A DNA stretch of 64,000 nucleotides from Selaginella moellendorffii (GCF_000143415.4 NW_003314316.1:453220-517219), one strand, 5' to 3'. Positions 32,735 to 42,605 are shown, numbered from the stretch's first letter. Notes: a model not told the origin generated them from the letters alone. A program made the numbers and translations.

Positions 32735-33157
32735 ATGGCCTCGATGATGGAGAAGATTGGCGAGAAGTTCGGCAAGAAGGACGACGAGCACAACAAATTG
32801 GGCGGGCAGACGCACGAGACGCACGGGCTGGGGCAGCAGACTCACGGGCAGGGCGCCGGCTATGGGCAGGACGCCGGCTACGGGCAACACGGGCAGGGCG
32901 TCGGCCACGGGCAGGGCGTCGGTCACAACCCGGGATCTACTCCCTATGGCGCCACCACTGGCACCACCGGCACTGGTCACAACCCGGGATCTACTCCCTA
33001 TGGCGCCACCACTGGCACAAACCCGACTAGCGGGCACACCGCTACCGGGCAGCCCCAGAAGAAGGAGGGGCTTATGGACAAGATCAAGAAGAAGAAGAAC
33101 CAGCACAAGGAGCGCAAGGAGGGCGACAAGAGCAGCAGCAGCAGCGAATCCGACTAG
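32735..33157 (+). CDS. Dehydrin (group 2 LEA protein)
   Basis: Single exon, 140 aa, starting MASMMEKIGEKFGKKDDEHN. The centre is Gly/His/Gln-rich (GLGQQTHGQGAGYGQDAGYG) and contains a perfect tandem repeat of HNPGSTPYGATTGT (54-nt period at 32924 and 32978). Near the C-terminus is a K-segment (KKEGLMDKIKKKKNQHKER), close to the EKKGIMDKIKEKLPG consensus, followed by an acidic Ser run (SSSSSESD) placed after it. Dehydrins bind membranes and water during drying or cold. An upstream non-ATG extension would add a hydrophobic stretch, but no ATG supports it. Confidence 0.88.
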   Translation: MASMMEKIGEKFGKKDDEHNKLGGQTHETHGLGQQTHGQGAGYGQDAGYGQHGQGVGHGQGVGHNPGSTPYGATTGTTGTGHNPGSTPYGATTGTNPTSGHTATGQPQKKEGLMDKIKKKKNQHKERKEGDKSSSSSESD

Positions 33158-33473
33158 AGATGATAAAATTTCCACTACTATGAATAAGTTTCCACCTATG
33201 CTTTCTTCTTCAGATGCTGAAGAAAGAAGAGTAAAAAAAATGTAATGTTTTTCCTTTGTTTATAAAAAAAACCGTATACTTTATTGTAAAATGTGGAAAA
33301 TGTGTTCCTCTCTCTTTTTAAAAGTAGGATATTCTGTTGTTTGAAACAAACTATTCCTCGGGATTTGATCGGCGCCGTTGCTACTGCTAGCGGCTGAGAT
33401 TGGCTTCTTTGCCGTAGAGCAGGGTTAGGGTTTATCGGCGGCTGCTGGAGGAGAGGGGGAGGAGGCGAGCGCT

Positions 33474-34310
33474 ATGGCGGAACAGGTATGCGTCGTCTGG
33501 ATTGATCGCGCGCCGCATTGATCGAGTTTTTCGTTGTGTAGACCGAGCGCGCCTTTCTCAAGCAGCACAAGGTCTTTCCCCTGTGAGTGGATCTATTTTT
33601 TTTCTAGCTTCGCGTGTCGGTGCTGAGGGTCTTTGTGTGATTGATCAGAGGGAAGACGTCTGGGAAGAAGAAGAGGCCCGGCAAGGGCGGCAGTCGTTTC
33701 TGGAAGAACGTCGGGTTGGGCTTTAAGACTCCTCGCGAGGCGATCGAAGGTATAACTCTCGGATGCGTTTTTACTGGATCTGTGATCGATTTCATCGTCT
33801 GTGGCTAGGCACCTACATCGACAAGAAGTGCCCATTCACCAGCGACGTGTCCATCCGTGGCCGAATCCTCACTGGAACTGTGGCTACAACCAAGATGACC
33901 CGGAGCATTATCGTGAGGCGAGATTACTTGCACTATGTGAAGAAGTATCAGAGGTGAGTGTTAGGCCCAAGTTCTTCCAAGTTTCTTCTTTCGTCCTCGC
34001 GATTCTCTCGCGATTCTCATCCAAAAAATTCTTTTTTTTATTCAGGTATGAAAAGAGGCACTCAAACGTGGCAGCTCATGTGTCGCCGTGCTTTCGTGTC
34101 AAGGAAGGAGATAAAGTGATCCTCGGCCAGTGCAGGTTAGTCAAGATCGTAGCTATAGAATTGGATTGGAACAAAATTCTCTGTTCTCATTGATCGATCC
34201 ATCTCTTGTTTGGCAGACCTCTTTCCAAGACGATCCGGTTCAATGTGCTCAAGGTGATCCCGCGAGGAGCCTCCGACGGTGGCGCGAAGAAGGTCTTCAC
34301 GGCAGCTTAA
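33474..34310 (+). CDS. RPS11: Cytosolic ribosomal protein S11 (uS17)
   Basis: Six exons: 33474-33485, 33542-33582, 33649-33749, 33809-33953, 34046-34135 and 34217-34310, giving 160 aa as in other eukaryotes. The protein begins [20 protein letters not shown] and includes [40 protein letters not shown], the uS17 core [20 protein letters not shown] and [13 protein letters not shown]. It is a small-subunit protein binding 18S rRNA. All junction phases agree. The TPK gene starts only 142 bp downstream on the same strand. Confidence 0.96.
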
Positions 34311-34451
34311 GAGCTTTTTGTATGTTTCTTGAAAAACCAACGGCCGAGATTACTCTACGAGTGTTTGTTCGAAATCAATGCCTGCGATGCGTTCAAAGCT
34401 TGAGTCTTATGGGCTAGGGTTTTAGGAGCTCGGAGAGAATGTAGCGTCGCA

Positions 34452-35739
34452 ATGGAGCTTCCGCGATCGCCTGGGGCAGCGTCGGCGCCTCTCTGGACGA
34501 TCGCGGAAGAAGATGAGTTGCCAGAATCGGCCGCGCTTGTCAAAGATCGTCTTGTCTATGGCTCGGCAGGCTCGGATTTGCTGGAAGCGGTGTTGGATGA
34601 TCGCAGGCAGGGAGATCGCGCTGAGAAATCTGGGATTTCGGCTCCAGATCGATGGTCCCCGGGGAGGAGGCTCAAGAAATCGCGCACGGCTCCAGCCATG
34701 ACAAGCGATTACAGCAAGCGGTGCGGCGATGATGACAAGCCTAGGCTTGAATCGGCGGCACGCATCGCCAGGCAAGCGGCAGTAGGATTTTGCATCTACA
34801 TTGCGATCGGCGTGCTGATCTACGTGTGGAGGCGCGATGAATTCTCGGGCACAAGGACTCACACGCTCGTCGACGCCCTGTATTTCAGCATCGTGACGAT
34901 GTGCACGATCGGGTATGGGGACATCGCGCCGGTTTCGTCCACCACGAAGCTCTACTGCTGCGTTTTCGTGGTGATTGGTATGGGATTCATCGACGTTTTG
35001 CTCAGTGGAATGGTCGCTTACATCCTGGAGAGGCAAGAGGAGCTTCTCATGGGCGCTGTGGAGGGTGGCCGCCATCAAACTGCGAGGTGCGTCTTGGTTA
35101 ACACGAGAGGTATGTTCTAGTTGGATCTCAAACACTTGCAAGGCTGAGAGTTTTTTCCTTTGTTCTTTCAAGGACGTATGAGGAAGCGAATGAAGGTGGT
35201 TCTAGCACTGGCGGTGGTGATCGGGTGTGTGACTTTGGGGACTTTGGCTGTGCACAAGCTGGAGAAACTTAGCTGGATGGACTCGTTCTACTTGTCGTGC
35301 ATATCGGTGACGACGGTGGGATATGGCGACCACGCGTTCGAGAGCCTGGCGGGAAGGCTGTTTGCTTCGATGTGGCTGCTGATAAGCAGCTTGGCTGTCG
35401 CTCGGGCTTTTCTATTTCTCGCAGAAGCCAGGATTGCGAGGAGGAACAGGCTGATTGCCAAGTGGGTGCTTACGAGAGAAATGACGGTCGGTGATCTAGT
35501 TGCAGCGGATATTGACAACAATGGCTTTGTCAGGTATGTGCCATCCATTATCTACGTTTGCTAAAACACTGCCTTTTTTGTTCTTTCTTTGCAGCAAATC
35601 CGAGTTCGTGGTTTATAAGCTAAAAGAGCTCGGCAAGATTTCTCAAGACGATATAATGGAAGTCTGTCGCCAGTTCAATATTATGGACCGTGACAATTCT
35701 GGAAGAATCACGTTGTCCTGCCTCAGTGATGCAGTTTGA
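34452..35739 (+). CDS. TPK: Two-pore potassium channel (TPK/KCO family) with EF-hands
   Basis: Three exons (34452-35109, 35173-35533 and 35595-35739) encode 387 aa. The N-terminal tail holds KKSRTAP (residues 75-81), resembling the 14-3-3-binding RSxSxP motif of vacuolar TPK1. Then come TM1, pore 1 with TIGYGD (GYGD 154-157), TM2, TM3, pore 2 with TVGYGD (GYGD 269-272), TM4, and two C-terminal EF-hands (DIDNNGFVSKSEF and DRDNSGRIT). Plant TPKs conduct K+ mainly at the tonoplast and are Ca2+ activated. Both selectivity filters are intact. A probable 3'-UTR intron follows the stop. Confidence 0.94.
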
Positions 35740-35984
35740 AGCCCATTTGCTAAGCCTTTCTTGTCGACAGCGCGTAAGTTTCTGCGGCTACGGTTTCGTA
35801 CACGAACTAACCATACTTCTCTTTGCAGAAGTTTGCTGGCAATTTTTTATTCACTAGCGAATGAGTTATGCACTCTTTAGAGCAGTTTACAGGTCCGGCT
35901 AGTCAGTGTGACTGCTAGAAACAACGAGGGGCAAGTGGTGAGCACAGTGATTAGATTCCGTGAAACTGTGCAGCAAGGGATTTT
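35740..35984 (+). other. TPK 3' UTR with a probable 55-nt intron
   Basis: GTAAGT at 35774 and TTTGCAG ending at 35828 delimit a 55-nt intron of the size usual in this window, 34 nt after the stop codon. A junction that close should not trigger nonsense-mediated decay. The rest shows nothing further. Confidence 0.45.
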
Positions 35985-36790
35985 AGCAGAAGGAAGGATT
36001 ATCTTATCTACTCCGGGCACTAGTTGGACGTTTACGTGCGGACAAAGTTGAAGTATGCAAGGATGAGTTTACGGACGTTTTTAGCAGCACTTCTCTGCGG
36101 ACGTTGAAAGAGCTGTTACACGCAAGCATGGTGGAGGCAAGAGCAGTGTCCAACAATATGTTCGACACTTTGGTACTGGGCTATGCGGTGACAATTAGTA
36201 GCGGACCTTTGTTTGCTGCACTTACGGCCTGTAAGAGGCACGGAAGAAGCAAGACTAGAGCGTGGACAAAGTCTGAAGAAGTGAAAGGGATGTGAAGCTG
36301 CAAAAGCCAATCGTTGTGCAACATCTTCGTGGGAAGCACTCAGCTGATATGTGTGGACGTATGGAGGACAGATTGCTCCGCGACAGAGTGGTCTCATAGA
36401 ACGCTTTGCTGCTGGGATATGTGAGCAACGACCTGGCTTTGGATCTATTCCCGTATATCGAGTTCTACGAAGGCCGCACTCAGGGCTTGTGCAAGCGTGG
36501 CCAACTTAGAGCAGGCTTGTGAACTTGGGCACAGGGATGTATGACCGACGCTCGCAAAGTTTTGGAAGTTATGGTTACGCATGACGTGGATACTGGGCTA
36601 CGTGGAGAATGAGCTCGCTCTGGAGCTTTTGAAACGGATGCAGTCAACTGGTTGCTCGAAGTCCACAACTTGATGCTGCTCTCATGGCCTGCGGAAAATT
36701 GGTGGATATGATGGTCGGAAGAACGGAGGTTCTTAGACGTGAACTTGAGAACAAGAAGACAGCCTGCCTGGTGAGCCATCAAGTTGTTTG
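35985..36790 (+). pseudogene. Degenerate pentatricopeptide repeat (PPR) gene
   Basis: Scattered across frames are PPR-like phrases: LFAALTACKRHGR (36200-36245, cf. ..AALKACG..), YVSNDLALDLF (36420-36450), and VENELALELLKRMQSTGC (about 36600-36655), the usual end of a PPR plus the start of the next in lycophyte PLS-type proteins. Frames are broken by many stops and shifts. The duplicated COX16 block starts just downstream. Confidence 0.5.
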
Positions 36791-36898
36791 CGTCGAACTC
36801 GCTAAGAAGTGATCCTCAAGCTTTTCGATGAGAAACTGAAAAGAGCTTTTCGACGAAATGGACGACTTTTTTCGGTTAGTGGGGTTTGCTTAGAGCAA

Positions 36899-37339
36899 AT
36901 GTCCACTGTGCGGGGGATCCAGAAGTGACGGAGGCTGAGTGGGTCGAATCGGTTCTTTCTTTTTGGCCTCCCGATCATAGCTGGGTCCGTCATTGGCTAC
37001 GTTGGCATCGCTCAGATCGTTGCTGGGAGGTAACAAGCATTTTTTTTTTTCACTTTAATTGATTTTCTGGGATTCTAGAACTGAGGTTGTCCACGAGCGC
37101 GACGAGAGGGATTGGGAGCTTCTCAAAGTGACGCAGGCCCTTTCCAAGGAGGGGATTCTCAAGAACTTCAAGCAGAGGAAACCCACCACACTCGAGGAAG
37201 AGCTCAAGGTGATTGCTCTTGATATGCGAGTAAGATGTAATTGTTTCTGTAATGCAGGCGATCCAGCAGCAAGTAGACATCAACAACTTCCGAGTACAAG
37301 AAAGTTCCACGGCCCGGAGAGAAAGCCGACAAGTGAATG
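36899..37339 (+). pseudogene. COX16 pseudogene
   Basis: Reads MSTVRGIQK and then TGA where the intact gene has GGA, a nonsense mutation in codon 10. The first intron and exon 2 (TEVVHERDERDWELLKV..) are preserved, but exon 3 has an extra base (AACTTCCGAG for AATTTCGAG) that shifts the frame. Not functional as COX16. Confidence 0.88.
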
Positions 37340-37946
37340 GTATATCAAGCGATCGATCAACCTTTCCATTCAGTCTTTTTGCCTGGATAGGATCACGAGA
37401 AACGCAAGTGTCAAGGAACAAAGCTCACAGAGGTTTACGCAATTCGTGGGAGCGATCTCAACCATAGTCGCATTTGGTGAGTGAATATTTTGGATTCTCA
37501 ATCTGAATCGCTGACAGTCGCGAACTACAAATCCAGGAGTGTATGTTATTTAGGCGTGTCTCCCCGAACCTTGGCTTCATTATCTTGGAATAACGTCCTA
37601 TCCTGAGAAGTAACCTTTGGAAATCTACAAAGCTTTTTTATTGTTAGCTCACAGGTATTGGGCTGTTGTGGTCCCTAGGCTTTTTATGCTTGCAATTCCG
37701 TTTGTTCTTCTCACTTACGCGAGTTTGAACCATCTGGCAACACCCCCAGCTTCGTCCTTGAACACCTTGTTTGGTAAAAATTGGATCATACAATCTATCC
37801 TATTTTTTCTTATTGATAAGTGGCACATTCTAGATGATCACACGCGGGAGCCAGTAACAGTTGCTGGTGGACAGGCAATTCAGCCCATCGGGGATTTGCC
37901 ATTAGTTCAAGTGAATCGGGCAATGTTTGTGAAACCTCTCGGATGA
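37340..37946 (+). pseudogene. PIGP pseudogene
   Basis: Exon 2 carries a one-base insertion (TACGCAATTCG for TATGCATTCG). The next exon has an in-frame TAG (GTTATTTAGGCG for GTTATCTGGGCG), and its donor has become AAGTAACC in place of CAGGTAAGC. The terminal exon remains readable (REPVTVAGGQAIQPIGDLPL..). The TGAATG junction with COX16 and the intron-end GGATAG are still present, so the arrangement predates the duplication. Confidence 0.88.
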
Positions 37947-38012
37947 GGTCATGTGAAAACTTGTGATCAAGGAGGATCATTAAAGGAGTTTTTTTTAAAG
38001 AGCTAGATAGTA

Positions 38013-38665
38013 TGGCACGCTTCTCCACAGCTACAAGATGGTGGTAATCTAAATAACTATCTTCAAGATCTTTTACTTTATATGACGAAGGATGTGAAAT
38101 TGATTCTGTTCTATCCATGAGGATTGACATGTAGGCGCTGACGAGTGAAATATAGAGTGTAGGCAGTGAGAGTAGGTACAAGACTTTCCAAAAACAAGTA
38201 TTATTATTAAGGAAAAAATGAGTTTACATATTTTGTGCTCAGTCTTTGAATTCTTTAAAGTACATAAGGACTTTGGCATTACTTTGGCACAATAAACTCC
38301 TCTAGAATGCTCCCAACACTAGAATGCTGTTCAATATATGATTCACATGGTTGGGCTGGTAAGTATTATTCTAAAAGCAGTTATTTATTTATTTTTTTCG
38401 GCTTTGGTGAGCTCGTCTCCAGAAATAGAAATCATATTTTGTATAGAGTTAAATTTAAAAATTTTAAACATCAGTTTTTCTAAGTACTTCTAGAAGAACT
38501 TGGACTATAATAACATTGTGGTCATTGCATCCAATCCAACCTACCCTCTCGCCCTACTCTCTTGGTCTAAGTGAGAAAAATGTAAAGGGTGTTTGACCAA
38601 AATCTAACCTCTTACATATTATAAATCTTACACACCCAAAGCTCTAGTCACTTGCAAATTTAACG
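38013..38665. promoter_or_regulatory. AT-rich upstream region of the GMC oxidoreductase gene
   Basis: No gene seen. ATTATAAAT near 38619 is a plausible TATA box about 45 bp before the ATG. The region is markedly richer in A+T than the neighbouring gene spaces. Confidence 0.4.
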
Positions 38666-40275
38666 ATGTTGAGATTGATATGTTTTGCTACTTTACTCTC
38701 AGTTGTGTATTCTGGATATAACTTGAACTCCTCCAATTTTATCAAAGAGGCATCTACTATTTCTGAGTTAGAAGAGTATGATTACATTATCGTTGGAGGA
38801 GGAACTGCTGGATGTCCATTAGCAGCTACGCTTTCTGAGTATTTCAAGGTACTTGTTCTAGAACGTGGAGGTTCACCATATAGAAATCCAAATATTACAC
38901 AACAATCAAATATTGCAAATGCCCCACGCCAAGACCCTGCATTTCAACAATTCACATCTGAGGACGGGGTTGCTAATCTTCGAGCAAATGTATTGGGTGG
39001 AGGGAGCAGTATAAATGGAGGGCTCTATTCTCGTGCAGAGTTGAGTTTTCTTCGCCAAGCAAAGCTAGATGAGACAACTGTGAATAAGTCATATGCATGG
39101 GTCGAAAAGGTTGTAGCATTTGAACCAACTTACAAAAATGCATTTCAATCTGCTACTCGTACTGCTCTTGTAACAGTTGGGGGTATAATTCCAGAGTATA
39201 ATTTTACATATGATGATGTAATTGGAACTAAGACAGCAGGAATTACATTTGATCTTAATGGACACCGGCATCCATCCCCAGATTTGCTTTTTGAATATGC
39301 GAATCCTCACAACATTCTGGTTCTTTTACATGCAACTGTAGAAAGGATCATTATAAGAAATAAAGGTACTTTAAAAATTAGTTATTTAATGCTTTATATT
39401 TATATTCTGATTTAGGATCCGCAAAGTCAGCATTTGGAGTTATGTTTAAAGACAATATTGGTCAAACTCACACTGCAATATTAAATGAGAAAACTGGAGG
39501 TGAAGTAATAGTTTGTGCAGGTGCTCTTGGAAGTCCACAATTACTAATGCTAAGTGGAATTGGCCCAATAGAACATCTTAAACCCCTTGGTATGAACTTG
39601 GTACTGAATTCTCCTCAAGTTGGAAAAGAGATGAGAGATAATCCATCAGGAGTAATGGTATTACCATCTCCAATTCCACTTGGTAATTTTTGGAGTCCTC
39701 TTACTGTTGGAGTTGCAAGTGCTGGCTTTTTAGTGGAAACAATGGGACTTGGAACTTCAGGTCGGCTTTTAGTGAAAGTTAAAGGTCCACAATCTTTTGG
39801 AGAGCTGCTTCTCAAATCCAAAAATGCAAGTGAAACTCCATCTGTGAGGTTTAACTACTTTAAAAGCCCAGAGGATATACAAAGATGTGTTGCTGGAATA
39901 AACACCTTAGAGGAGATGGCTTTATCAAGTGTTTTTGCACCCTATCGATATGATAACCAAACGCTGCCATCAGGAGGTACTGTTTTATTGCCAAATCGAC
40001 GGAATTCTTTGTTCCTAAAGAGCATCAACAGCACTATAGCTGATTATTGCAAGAAAAATATTGGAACATTTTATCATTATCATGGTGGCTGCCTGAAAGG
40101 GGAAGTTATCGATGATAACTACAAGGTTATTGGTACCAATAATTTACGAGTTGTAGATGGCTCTACGTTTAAATCCTCTCCAGGGACAAACCCTCAAGCT
40201 ACAGTGATGATGTTAGGACGATATGTGGGAACTAAATTACTTCTGGAGAAAGAGAAAAAGAAAAAGAAATGTTAG
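38666..40275 (+). CDS. GMC-family FAD oxidoreductase (HOTHEAD / mandelonitrile-lyase-like), secreted
   Basis: Two exons (38666-39365 and 39416-40275, a 50-nt intron) encode 519 aa. A signal peptide (MLRLICFATLLSVVYSG) is followed by the FAD-binding motif YDYIIVGGGTAGCPLAATLS, the GMC signature 1 region (NVLGGGSSINGGLYSRA), signature 2 (GALGSPQLLMLSGIGP), and the C-terminal catalytic area with HYHGGC and VDGSTFKSSPGTNPQATVMM. Plant relatives are HOTHEAD and hydroxynitrile lyases. It is shorter than the usual 550-590 aa: the part between LVETMG and the KVKGPQSFGELLLKS region lacks roughly 40 residues. Codon use is strongly AT-biased compared with the neighbours. The substrate is unknown. Confidence 0.88.
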
Positions 40276-40404
40276 ACTCAATTAAATAATAAGATAATAA
40301 AACGAATTTTTCCGTCTTTGCCTTTATTTCTTCTTAGGTGTCGCAAATCGCTCCAGCAGTGGCGCCCCTAGAGCCTTCTCTTTTCACTGCATAAGTAAGG
40401 GATT

Positions 40405-40565
40405 CTAGCAGAGCAGGAGATGGAGAGTTCTGATGAGCCCGAAATTTTCTTCCCGTTTGATGACCAACCGAGACAAGCCGGCAGAGGCGAAGAAGAAATG
40501 CGGTGGTTTCTTTGACGATCCGGAAGATTATTCGCCGCAGAGAAAGGAGAGAGAAGCGAACGAAT
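40405..40565 (+). pseudogene. Fragment of the CHL1/DDX11 helicase gene, plus orientation
   Basis: AGCAGAGCAGGAGATGG..TCTGATGAGCC..CGAGACAAGCCGG..AAGAAGAAATGCGGTG.TTTCTTTG aligns with minus-strand CHL1 exon 2 (52225-52065, encoding [29 protein letters not shown]). The piece is cut on both sides and is not expressible as helicase. Confidence 0.75.
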
Positions 40566-40948
40566 TTCTCTACCTCCTGCTCTTGGATCGTGAAAAATTC
40601 TATGCGTCAAAGGTTCGCGTGGTTCTCTTTAGCTGGCTCTTGACACCCTGGCTTGCGTGGCCGTACTCAGTGCTTCCAGGATCAAAAAGAAGAAGTCGTC
40701 GAGCTGACTCCTTCCTTGTTTTTCAATCACAGCTTTTTCCAGATGGATGCAAAAGAGTGGCATGTCCTTTCTAAGGAAGCAGCGGCTGCAAAAGAGTGAT
40801 GGCTTTCCTCATACATCTCGCCAGACACTTGGAACGCGTTCTTACTATGGGCACACAACGTATCTCTCGACCTTCGAGGTTCTATAACGCGTCTTTCGAT
40901 ACAAAGGAATGAACCTTTGGCTTAAAACCAAGATCAATTATGTGCTGA

Positions 40949-41029
40949 GTTGAGATGGCCGAGTTGGTCCAAGGCGCCAGATTAAGGTTCTGGTCCGTAA
41001 GGGCGTGGGTTCGAATCCCACTCTCAACA
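40949..41029 (+). tRNA. trnL-AAG: tRNA-Leu (AAG)
   Basis: 81 nt with a long variable arm, as expected for a class II tRNA. Acceptor GTTGAGA pairs with TCTCAAC, discriminator A at 41029. Anticodon arm CCAGA-TTAAGGT-TCTGG with AAG at 40984-40986; variable arm TCCGTAAGGGC; T loop TTCGAATCC. No intron. Nuclear type. Confidence 0.95.
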
Positions 41030-41199
41030 GGTGAAATCGTTTTCTCGGTTGTAAGACAAATGGCGTTATTTTGGGATTTGATGGCGCTTGCCAAGTTGCC
41101 ATCTTCAAGGTGGCGGTGATTTTTACCTTGACGTTCTACACGAATGGTGAAAACGTCACAGCGTGAAAGTTACCTCGCTAGGATCATCAGGTAACAGTG

Positions 41200-41560
41200 G
41201 CAAGGAATGGAAATGTTGGTGCTCGAAAAATTTGCAGCAATCAGCATGGGTTCAAGCATGGAGCATGACCTCCTGGTATACTCACTGCTGCAAGCCTGCC
41301 GGGTCTGGAGCAACGACGAGGACTGTGTCCTCCTCACCGCTTACAATGCCAGATGGGAGCATCACCCTCGACCACTTCACGTCTGCCTCTGGACCAAGTC
41401 GCGCATGGATGAAGCTCCCGCTCCCGCCCGGCTCCTTCTTTGACATCATCGCCTCCTCCGTAGGCCTGGTGCTCATCCGGCAGCCGTTGTGGCCCGACCG
41501 TGAGACTCCAGGGGTAGAGTTCACAGTGCGAAATCCAACCATCAGGAGATAGCCAGGCGA
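41200..41560 (+). pseudogene. F-box-associated-domain-like fragment
   Basis: The plus frame reads TMPDGSITLDHFTSASGPSR, AWMKLPLPPGSFFDIIASSV, GLVLIRQPLWPDRETPGVEF and TVRNPTIRR, then stops. The ..ASS.GLV......V.NP.TR pattern is that of F-box-associated/kelch regions, but the N-terminal F-box and the rest are missing or frameshifted. Confidence 0.45.
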
Positions 41561-41589
41561 ATAATCTACAGACCCGGGGACTGGGGAAT

Positions 41590-42100
41590 TCAAGTTGCAA
41601 TCATGCTTGCGGGTGCCGAGGTTTTCTTCGTCTAAGATCTTCGACAATCTTCCTCCGCAAAGGCAGGAGAGCGTGTCCGCCAAGCAGATGACTACGTCGG
41701 CAGCGGTGTTCTTGCTGGAACATCAGATCGAATCGCTCGAGACAATGACCAGCAAGGATGTGAGATCTTCTGGCTTCACCAAGAGTGAGTTCACAAATCT
41801 CCTGATCAATTATATCTAAAGATGTGAACAATTTGTTCTCCTATGCAGAATGCCTTCGAGGTTTGAAACTTTCTTGGCAGGCTGGAACTTTTGGAGTACG
41901 CAGACTCTCTGGAGGCCTCTGGGAGAACTCTGACTTCGTTGCCAAGAATGAGTTCTTCTTTCTTGACAAGTACGGCATGAAGAAGAGTCACGCTTCTCGC
42001 TTCCTGGAACACAAAGAAGAAAACAAGCAGCACAAACTTCGACAATGTTGGTGTTATGGTATGGTCAAATACTTGGTGCGATATCACATTTCTTAGATCC
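41590..42100 (+). pseudogene. Broken copy of the SAM-like gene at 24.4 kb
   Basis: DDYVGSGVLAGTS (41687-41725) matches DDYLGSGVLAGTS of the intact gene. A deletion of the KIFVRKGWD segment then shifts the frame so that IESLETMTSKDVRSSGFTK is read in another frame. Further down, KYGMKKSHASRFLEHKEENK (41970-42030) matches KYGMEKDDALRFLEHREEN. Intron positions are echoed. Not functional. Confidence 0.7.
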
Positions 42101-42107
42101 AAACCCG

Positions 42108-42440
42108 AACCTTTGGTTGACGCAGAGTTTTCCGCAATCCTAGAGTGAAAGCGGCACCTCTTCTCCTTCGTCACCCTCTTTGTCTTTGTCACTGCCAATT
42201 CGCTATAAGAACCACCTCGCTTTCGTTTCATGGTGGTGGTCGATCCACCACCATTTGTTGTCATTGTCATCCAAGATAATGGAAGACTTACTGTCAGACG
42301 ATAGGTTTCCACTCACCTTTCTCTTCGCTTGTCTCTCTTGGTCATCAAACTGGAAGGTCTTTCATCCAGTCCGGCTCATCAGAATCCTTGTCGGCCTCTC
42401 CTCCTCCTCTACTAGAATCACGAGACAGCCACAAATCGCT
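42108..42440 (-). pseudogene. Second fragment of the CHL1/DDX11 helicase gene, minus orientation
   Basis: CTTGGTTGACGCAGAGTTTTCCGC, GTCACCCTCTTTGTCTTTGTCACTG, GCTTTCGTTTCATGGTGGTG and CATCCAGTCCGGCTCATCAGAATCC align in order with 51738-52220 of the intact gene, with internal deletions. It covers the acidic region and part of exon 2. Confidence 0.75.
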
Positions 42441-42509
42441 TCCTGAAGGATGTGAAATCTCCTTATAAAGCAGCTCTACAGAGAAGAGGTATTAATTCCT
42501 AGAAAATAT

Positions 42510-42605
42510 AGAAGATTTCAAGCTGGCGAAGCATACTTTGTATCCAGGTGTCCCATGCCACCTTTTACGACAGCAGTAACATCCACAACTTCATCAGTTC
42601 TAAAC
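42510..42605 (-). pseudogene. Dirigent gene fragment
   Basis: AAGCTGGCGAAGCATACTTTGTA and CCATGCCACCTTTTACGACAGCAGTAACATCCACAACT match 43319-43460 of the intact dirigent gene, lacking about 70 bp in between. A truncated 3' piece. Confidence 0.7.

Larger units (their letters stand above)
36866..38012 (+). repeat. Inverted duplicate of the COX16-PIGP block
   Basis: Matches the reverse complement of 25932-27122 from TTTGCTTAGAGCAAATGTCC at the left to CTTGTGATCAAGGAG and AAAAAACTCC-like sequence at the right. Introns are retained and flanks included. About 9.7 kb separates the two halves. Confidence 0.85.

Noticed and set aside
34422-35171. 249-codon minus-strand frame over the TPK gene
   Set aside because: The plus strand encodes both channel filters, so this is a shadow.
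40882-41094. Minus-strand frame across the tRNA-Leu
   Set aside because: It is antisense to a perfect tRNA cloverleaf; such frames are common over tRNA genes.
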